Shown: positions 58,672 to 64,000 of the stretch, in pieces
How positions within the stretch are numbered: the first letter of the stretch is position 1
How the letters are laid out: each line of letters begins with the position of its first letter
Source of the DNA: Nothophaeocryptopus gaeumannii
Taxonomy: Eukaryota > Ascomycota > Dothideomycetes > Mycosphaerellales > Mycosphaerellaceae
Assembly: GCA_031771865.1 (NCBI GenBank)
Contig: JASISA010000019.1
Coordinates: 1-64,000 of the forward strand
Direction: 5' to 3'
Length of the DNA stretch: 64,000 nt
Notes under the pieces: generated by a model
The model's database searches: none
What the model saw: the letters and a program-made list of their open reading frames with translations, nothing else
What the model was told of the DNA's origin: nothing
Program-made: the position numbers and the translations under genes

Positions 58672-59400
58672 CTAGCCCTCTTCCATTGCATTCCCATCCT
58701 GAGCTTGTACCTCGGTGACTTCTGAAGTAGCAGCACTCCAGTACGCGTGCACATCCACCTTGAACTCCGCCATAGCCACACCAAACAGCTTCAGCAGCGC
58801 CGTCTGATGACTATTGAGCTCTTGTCCTTCCTCGCAAACCGTGTAGTCATCCGTCAATGTAACCTTTCCCTTATCCAACCTCGTCGGCATGCCCCATTTC
58901 CTGACTGTCACCTCCAGACTATGCGGCAACGGCAGATCGTCCTCAACCGCAACCTCTCCCGCCCTGCTGTACATCACTCCAGCGGGCACTGTGAACGCTC
59001 TCGGCGCTGCCATTCCCGCCCTCGCAAAATCCACCTGCACAAACTCCTCAAAAAACTCCAAAACTTCCTCCACAGGCCGATTCGTACACAGTAACCCAAC
59101 ACTCCCTTTCAAATACCCACTCAACTTGCTCAGCCCCGGTAAATGCTCATCCGCCTCACTCGTCCCCAGCGCTTTCGCCATGACTTTTGTTTTCCCAAAG
59201 AAGATTCTCGAGTCGGAGAAGTGGGCTCGCACGTCTTTGAGGTAATTGTTTCGCATATTTTCGACGCCGAAGACGAAAATGAGCGGGTAGGAGTCGGCGG
59301 CTGAGCGGACGTGTTCGTAGAGGAGGGTGCTGCGTTCTTTGGCGGGTTTCTTTTGCACGACGGAGGTGTGGATGATGCGGTTGCGCTTGGATTTCGGCAT
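58672..59400 (-). CDS. mrt4: Ribosome assembly factor Mrt4
   Basis: Mrt4 is a nucleolar paralogue of P0 that holds the P0 site on pre-60S particles until stalk assembly. The 242-residue frame starts MPKSKRNRIIHTSVVQKK, has the L10/P0-like core (FVFGVENMRNNYLKDVR, RIFFGKTKVMAKALG, LSGYLKGSVGLLCTNRP), and the P0-related insertion-binding region (AGVMYSRAGEVAVEDDLPLPHSLE, VRKWGMPTRLDKGKVTL). The acidic stalk-binding C-terminus of P0 is absent, as expected for Mrt4. No intron. Confidence 0.95.
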   Translation of the reverse strand: MPKSKRNRIIHTSVVQKKPAKERSTLLYEHVRSAADSYPLIFVFGVENMRNNYLKDVRAHFSDSRIFFGKTKVMAKALGTSEADEHLPGLSKLSGYLKGSVGLLCTNRPVEEVLEFFEEFVQVDFARAGMAAPRAFTVPAGVMYSRAGEVAVEDDLPLPHSLEVTVRKWGMPTRLDKGKVTLTDDYTVCEEGQELNSHQTALLKLFGVAMAEFKVDVHAYWSAATSEVTEVQAQDGNAMEEG

Positions 59401-59992
59401 GGTCGTGGGAGTGGAGTGGGTTGTGGTTGGGAGGAGGGAGGACGGTTTCGTTGCCTGGAGATTTTGTAGAATGTCTTCTCGGTTTGCTGGTGGAAGAGTT
59501 CGTTGTTGTTGAAGCTCGGCGCGAATTCAATGTTCAAGCACGTCGTGATTCTCTCTGCTCTCGCTGAAATTCTCTGGCGTCGGCGCAGAGAGCTCTATCT
59601 CCGATGCAAGGATGCCTTACAGTAGTCCCACGATAAGGACAATGCTTTCGTCCCAACATGACTGATAGTCTCCGCTGAATAAGATCTGAGATAATGCCCC
59701 AGTATTTAGAGCTACAGTTCCCGAATCCTCCGCGATGGCTTCAAAAGAGGTGCCGTCAAAGCCGCCGGCCGACGCGTCAAAGGCTCAAACGCTCGTTTCG
59801 ATGCTTCTCTTTTCGCCCTTCCGCGCAAAAGTCTTATCCGCATGAGCTGGTCATCGGCAGGGACTATCACTGCTCCATGTTGGTTGTGCGCACAACCTTC
59901 TGCTGCGACGAGTCGGTTCCTGATGCAGCAACATCGATGAGGAGAAGCACATAACGACCCGGGACCTAAGGTACTGGTGGCAGGCGTGCACC
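59401..59992. promoter_or_regulatory. Divergent intergenic region of mrt4 and the FUSC-type gene
   Basis: Both flanking genes start at its ends, so it should hold both promoters. No coding frame is supported. Confidence 0.5.
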
Positions 59993-62900
59993 ATGGAGCG
60001 GACGGAAACGAACCATACTGGATGTACAAGAAGCAGCTCGTCTTCAGAAGGACAGCCACGACTTCAGAATGGCCCACCAATCAATGGATTCAATGCCCGG
60101 ATCAAGACGAACTCAAGCTTGGCCACAGCCCGGGACGAAGCCAAGACTGAGCTGCAAGAGAAACCCAAGACAAGCAATTCGCTCCTCTCCAAAGTCGAAG
60201 GCTGGTGGATCTCTCTCGGTATCGACAAGCGAACGTATGAGTCCATGTTCAAATGTGCCATAGCGCCAACCATCTCGCTGGCCGCATTCCAAGGCAATGC
60301 TTGGGCAAATTACTACACGACTTTAGGCTATCTCGCCATCATTACGACAATTTTCGGAGTTGTTATCATGCCGAGGGCAAAGTTCCTACAGACGATGGCC
60401 GTTAATCTGCTATTTGTCTGCTTTGCGACTGCACTCTCTGTGCTGGCAATGTACTGCTGCGTGAAGGCCAGAGATGGAGACACATCCACCTACAACTCGT
60501 CAGCAAGCGCCGTGGCTGGCATATGGCTCATAGTTGAAATCTTCCTCATCAGCGTGATCCGAGCGAAGATGCCACAGTACAACCTTCCTTGCATCATGTG
60601 GGCTATATTTGCGAATGTCTCGATGACTTATGGGCCGAAGTGGACAAACATGGCACAAGTGGAGTCTTTTGCTGTCAAGCTGCTTACCACGTTCTTGACT
60701 GGGTTTGCGATAGCTATTGGAGTTTCGCTGCTGGTGTTTCCGCTCAACAGTCGTCAAGTTGTCTTCGGCGGAATGGCAAAGTACATCTCCTCTTGTCGAG
60801 ATGCTTTAAAGGCAAATTTGGACTACATGCACTGCCTGGAACATGAGGACATGTTTGCCGCATCTAAGACGAACACAATCGGAGAGAAGCCACCCAAGTC
60901 TCCCGAAGCGCAGGTCTTCAAGCAGAAGATGGCTGCTCTGACTGCATTGCATGCTAAGCTTGCCGCCGACATGCCGTTCGCGAAGCGTGAGGTTGCCATT
61001 GGAATGTTGGGACCGGACGATATCCAGGAAGTCTTTCGAAAGTTTCGACAGATCATGGTTCCAATCGTAGGCTTGAGCGGCATGGCCGACATCTTCGTCC
61101 GACTTGCGGAAGAGAGAGGCTGGGACAGAGACGTGGACCTCTCCGATGCCAAACCAGGTGATGAGCATGACGATAGTGAGAAGATGCGGATAGAAGCAAT
61201 CAACGAGTGGCATTCGCTCATGCAGCGTTTGAGAGAACCTTTTGATTCACTTACCGAGACTATTGACGAAGGGCTCGAGCATGTGCGTATCGTGCTTCAG
61301 CTAGGGCCGAAAAGGACCTGGAAGCATGCTTTGAAGGCAGACGTGGAAGCGGATGGGGCTGACCTAAAACCTGGCCACAAAGGGTTTTCAGCATTGTTCC
61401 GCGAACGATCGGTGCAGTTCTTGGAGAGCAAGAAGACTATGCTGACTGGCTGGTGTGAGCTGCACCGGATACAACTGCCAGCCCACTTCTTCGACGACCC
61501 CGAGCGATGCGATTTCGATGCGCCTCACTGGATGCAGGAAGGCATGCTCTCCGATGAACACCGACGCCTGCGACGCCAACTGTTCCTCTGTCTGTACATT
61601 GAGTTCCTGCTGGTGAACGCAAGCAGGAACGTTCATAAACTGATGGTCGTAGTTGACGAGCTTCGCGAACATGGCAAGCTGGGCAACAAACGACTGGTGG
61701 TACCAGGGTATAAGCGTATCAGGAAATGGTTAAAAAGCTTGCTCAGCAATAGCGAGGACTCACATGGCGATGACGACTTGCACCAAGGCGATCGTCCCTC
61801 TGTCTATCTCGGGGCTGCGTACAGGAAGAGAAAAGATCCTGAGCACTTACCTCCTCAAAATGCATGGGAGCATTTTGGTAACAAGCTCCGGAAGATTCCT
61901 CACTTCTTCGCGTCCCCGGCAGCTTCATTTGGATTAAGAGTCGCGGCGGCTACGATGACCATTGCTGTGGTCAATTACATCAGGAACACGCAGCATTTTT
62001 ATGCAGAGCAAAGGCTCTTTTGGGCTCAAATCATGGCATCGATTGCCATGAGTCCGACAGCCGGCCAGTCGCTGCGCAACTTCTTCATTAGAGCTGGAGG
62101 AACATGCGCCGCCCTGCTTACTGCTTGGATTTCGTGGTACATTGTGGACGAGCATACGGCGGGTACCATCGTCTTCTTTTTCCTGACTATGCATATCGGA
62201 GCCTACATCCTCTTGAAATACCCCGCCTGGATTCCTCTTGGAATGATTTTCATGATCACGAACTCTTTGATTATCGGATACGAGCTTGACGTTCGTAAGG
62301 TTGGAGTTGCTGTTGCCACATCCAATGGACAAGCTTATTACCCAATCTATGAACTAGGTCCCATCAGGCTTGCTACCGTCTGTGGTGGTTTGTTCGTCGG
62401 CTGGATTTGGACGTGGTCAGTATTTGAGAAGTCATTTCGCAACATTGTTCGCTCGTCTACTAACATCTCCCAGGTTTCCCTACGCGATTACTGAGCACAA
62501 TCAAACCCGCAAACAACTAGGCTCGTCGCTCTATCTTCTTGCCAACTACTACAGCGTCATGCATGAAACAGTGCGCTTACGACTACGAAATGAACAAGGA
62601 GACATGAGCCTGAAAGATAGTCCAGGTCGGAGGCTCGAGAAAGCGCGGACGAAGCTTTATGCCAAAGTCAATTTGACGATCTCGAGTTTACGAAGCCAAA
62701 TTCAATTCCTCCAATACGATATCCCAATCGGCGGCCGGTTTCCTCGAGAACGCTACCAGGCACTGATTAACCAGCTGCAAAGTATTCTCAACTTCATGTC
62801 CCTGGTATCTCTGTCTAGCTACAGTTTCCAGGAACTGCGAGAGGAAGGCATGCACCAACATGGCTTGAAGTGGATACAAGGCTTCGAAAAGGTCATTGGC

Positions 62901-63296
62901 GCAGCAAACTATACATCTGAGCAAGTCACCACTCTGCTGATACTGCTCTCGGCTTCTATCAACACTGAGCAGCCGCTGCCGCCGTATCTGCGCGTTCCAG
63001 AACCATACATTCTCACCCAGGAGATGGATGAGATGGACAGGCAACTCTTGAGCGTCAGGAACATCGCCGAGCCAGGGTATGCAAGCTTCGCGGTCATTCA
63101 GATTGGGACCAGATTCATCTACGAAGATCTTCGGCGTCTGGTGGGCGGTATCAAAGACCTTGTCGGCGAGCTGGACTTCTCGTATCATATCGTGAGCACC
63201 ACGGACCCGGACAGGAACGAATCTGAGGAGACTCTAGTCTTTACGAGGACAAAAACCGAACCCACCACGAGCAATAGCCGCATAAAGCAAGAGTAG
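59993..63296 (+). CDS. Large FUSC/DUF2421 membrane protein (brefeldin A sensitivity-related, aromatic acid exporter-like)
   Basis: The product is a multi-pass membrane protein of about 1080 residues with duplicated halves. The N-terminal membrane domain has several helices between about residues 85 and 260 (ISLAAFQGNAWANYYTTLGYLAIITTIFGVVIM and on), followed by a long cytosolic region with a DUF2421-type helical part. A second membrane domain is near residues 640-800 (FFASPAASFGLRVAAATMTIAVVNYI, ISWYIVDEHTAGTIVFFFLTMHIGAY), with the family signature GWIWTWFPYAITEHNQ formed across a 58-bp intron, 62416-62473 (GTCAGT..CTAAC..CAG). The 3' exon ends RIKQE and a stop. The family includes Bre4-like proteins and putative exporters of aromatic or toxic acids. 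The start at 59993 is the first ATG in frame. Confidence 0.9.
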
Positions 63297-63727
63297 TGAG
63301 AAGAATTTGCATGGTCCACCTCAAGTCTTGTTTTTCTAAAGACTTGGCCCCGCCAGCAAGATGGTCCAGTCGTACTACCACGACTGCTGCGGGCATATGT
63401 GGTATCTGTGCTCTCGCAGAGCTAAACAAATGGCACGTCCGGCATCGCAATCCTCCACGTGCGGACCGTGCTGCCCTACCGGCAGAGGTCGGCTATACCA
63501 ACTCCTCACACATGCCTTGTCTTGGCGGGGCGCTAGCTGGTTCTGAAGCGATCGTCACGGCCGTTCCTGGCTAAATACAGCAATGACGTCCACTCACCGC
63601 GAGACCAAACCGCCATGGCAACATTGGCATATACTCAACGACTGCATTGACTCTGTAAGAGCTGATAGATATGACAGAAAGCGTGGCCGGGTGAGATCTG
63701 CAGTCTGCACGCGACAACACCATCAAA
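63297..63727. other. Intergenic, no gene seen
   Basis: It lies between the FUSC-type gene and the last partial gene; short overlapping frames lack motifs. Confidence 0.45.
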
Positions 63728-64000
63728 ATGGTCAACATCACGCATGTCAATCTCCTCCAGCTGGCGACAAGCTACGATTACGCCAACCAGCTGATATCGA
63801 TTACGAACGCATCAACAGATCATGTCTCGTTGCTAGCATACCATCAATCGTTTGTCGACGATGTTCTTGGGACGAACGTCACACAGAAACTCGTTGCTGA
63901 GTTCGACTTCGACGCATTCCATGAAGCTGGAGTCTACAACATTGCAACAAAGAAGATATACGCCACCAGCAACTGGGCGGGCAGCTTGGAGAACCCAATC
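63728..64000 (+). CDS. SMP-30/gluconolactonase-like protein, 5' end only
   Basis: The frame opens at ATG 63728 (context CAAAATGG) and is still open at the window edge after 91 codons. It contains LAYHQSFVDDVLG and FDAFHEAGVYNIATKKIYATSNW, which fits the first blade (FHEGGxW..RLYFTSN) of fungal gluconolactonase/lactonohydrolase six-bladed propellers. These enzymes open lactones using a bound metal. No signal peptide is visible from this start; an upstream exon cannot be excluded. Confidence 0.7.
   Translation, partial: MVNITHVNLLQLATSYDYANQLISITNASTDHVSLLAYHQSFVDDVLGTNVTQKLVAEFDFDAFHEAGVYNIATKKIYATSNWAGSLENPI

Noticed and set aside
1..64000. tRNA, rRNA or CRISPR loci
   Set aside because: No cloverleaf-like sequence, rRNA core or spaced identical repeat array was noticed on reading; a tRNAscan run would be decisive.

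Overview
The window is fungal nuclear DNA from a filamentous ascomycete (Pezizomycotina, probably Dothideomycetes and possibly the Mycosphaerella group; this placement is inference). The evidence is genes with 50-120 bp GT..AG introns and CTAAC/CTGAC branch sites, a multimodular NRPS, Zn2Cys6 regulators, a gene starting from a LELPAELRNKIYEL motif, and blocks where CpA/TpG is nearly absent and TpA is in large excess, which is the mark of repeat-induced point mutation (RIP).

Region 1 (1-17.7 kb) is a nest of transposons. An old, heavily RIPped Ty1/copia element on the minus strand fills 1-3071, 9588-9976 and about 13617-13950. It is split by two younger, unRIPped insertions: a Ty3/gypsy chromovirus (3077-9582, 5-bp target duplication CTATG) and a 3.6-kb hAT-type element (9977-13616, 8-bp duplication ATTAGGAT). 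The hAT element keeps only the transposase dimerisation domain but carries two different, broken histone H3-family genes. One of them looks like the centromeric variant CenH3/CENP-A. It also holds five copies of a paired 11-bp motif and a perfect hairpin. RIPped LINE and hAT relics follow.

Region 2 (17.7-47.1 kb) is a decayed nonribosomal peptide cluster: a short-chain dehydrogenase fragment, an ABCB multidrug transporter with a frameshift, a YciI-like protein split by a 5.4-kb copia element, a frameshifted acyltransferase, and an NRPS of layout C-A-T-E-C-A-T-C-A-T-E. The first half of the NRPS holds frameshifts, a stop, a small RIPped copia element (itself carrying a solo LTR) and a 688-bp hAT-type MITE. 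Modules 2-3 remain open for 7.6 kb with two clean introns. Every gene of the cluster is broken at least once, while most of the genes beyond it are intact.

Region 3 (48-64 kb) is ordinary core genome: a Zn2Cys6 transcription factor, a DUF1989 protein, a small membrane protein, a frameshifted methyltransferase, an alpha/beta hydrolase, a short F-box-like gene, ribosomal protein L32, ribosome assembly factor Mrt4, a large FUSC/DUF2421 membrane protein, and the 5' end of a gluconolactonase-like gene.
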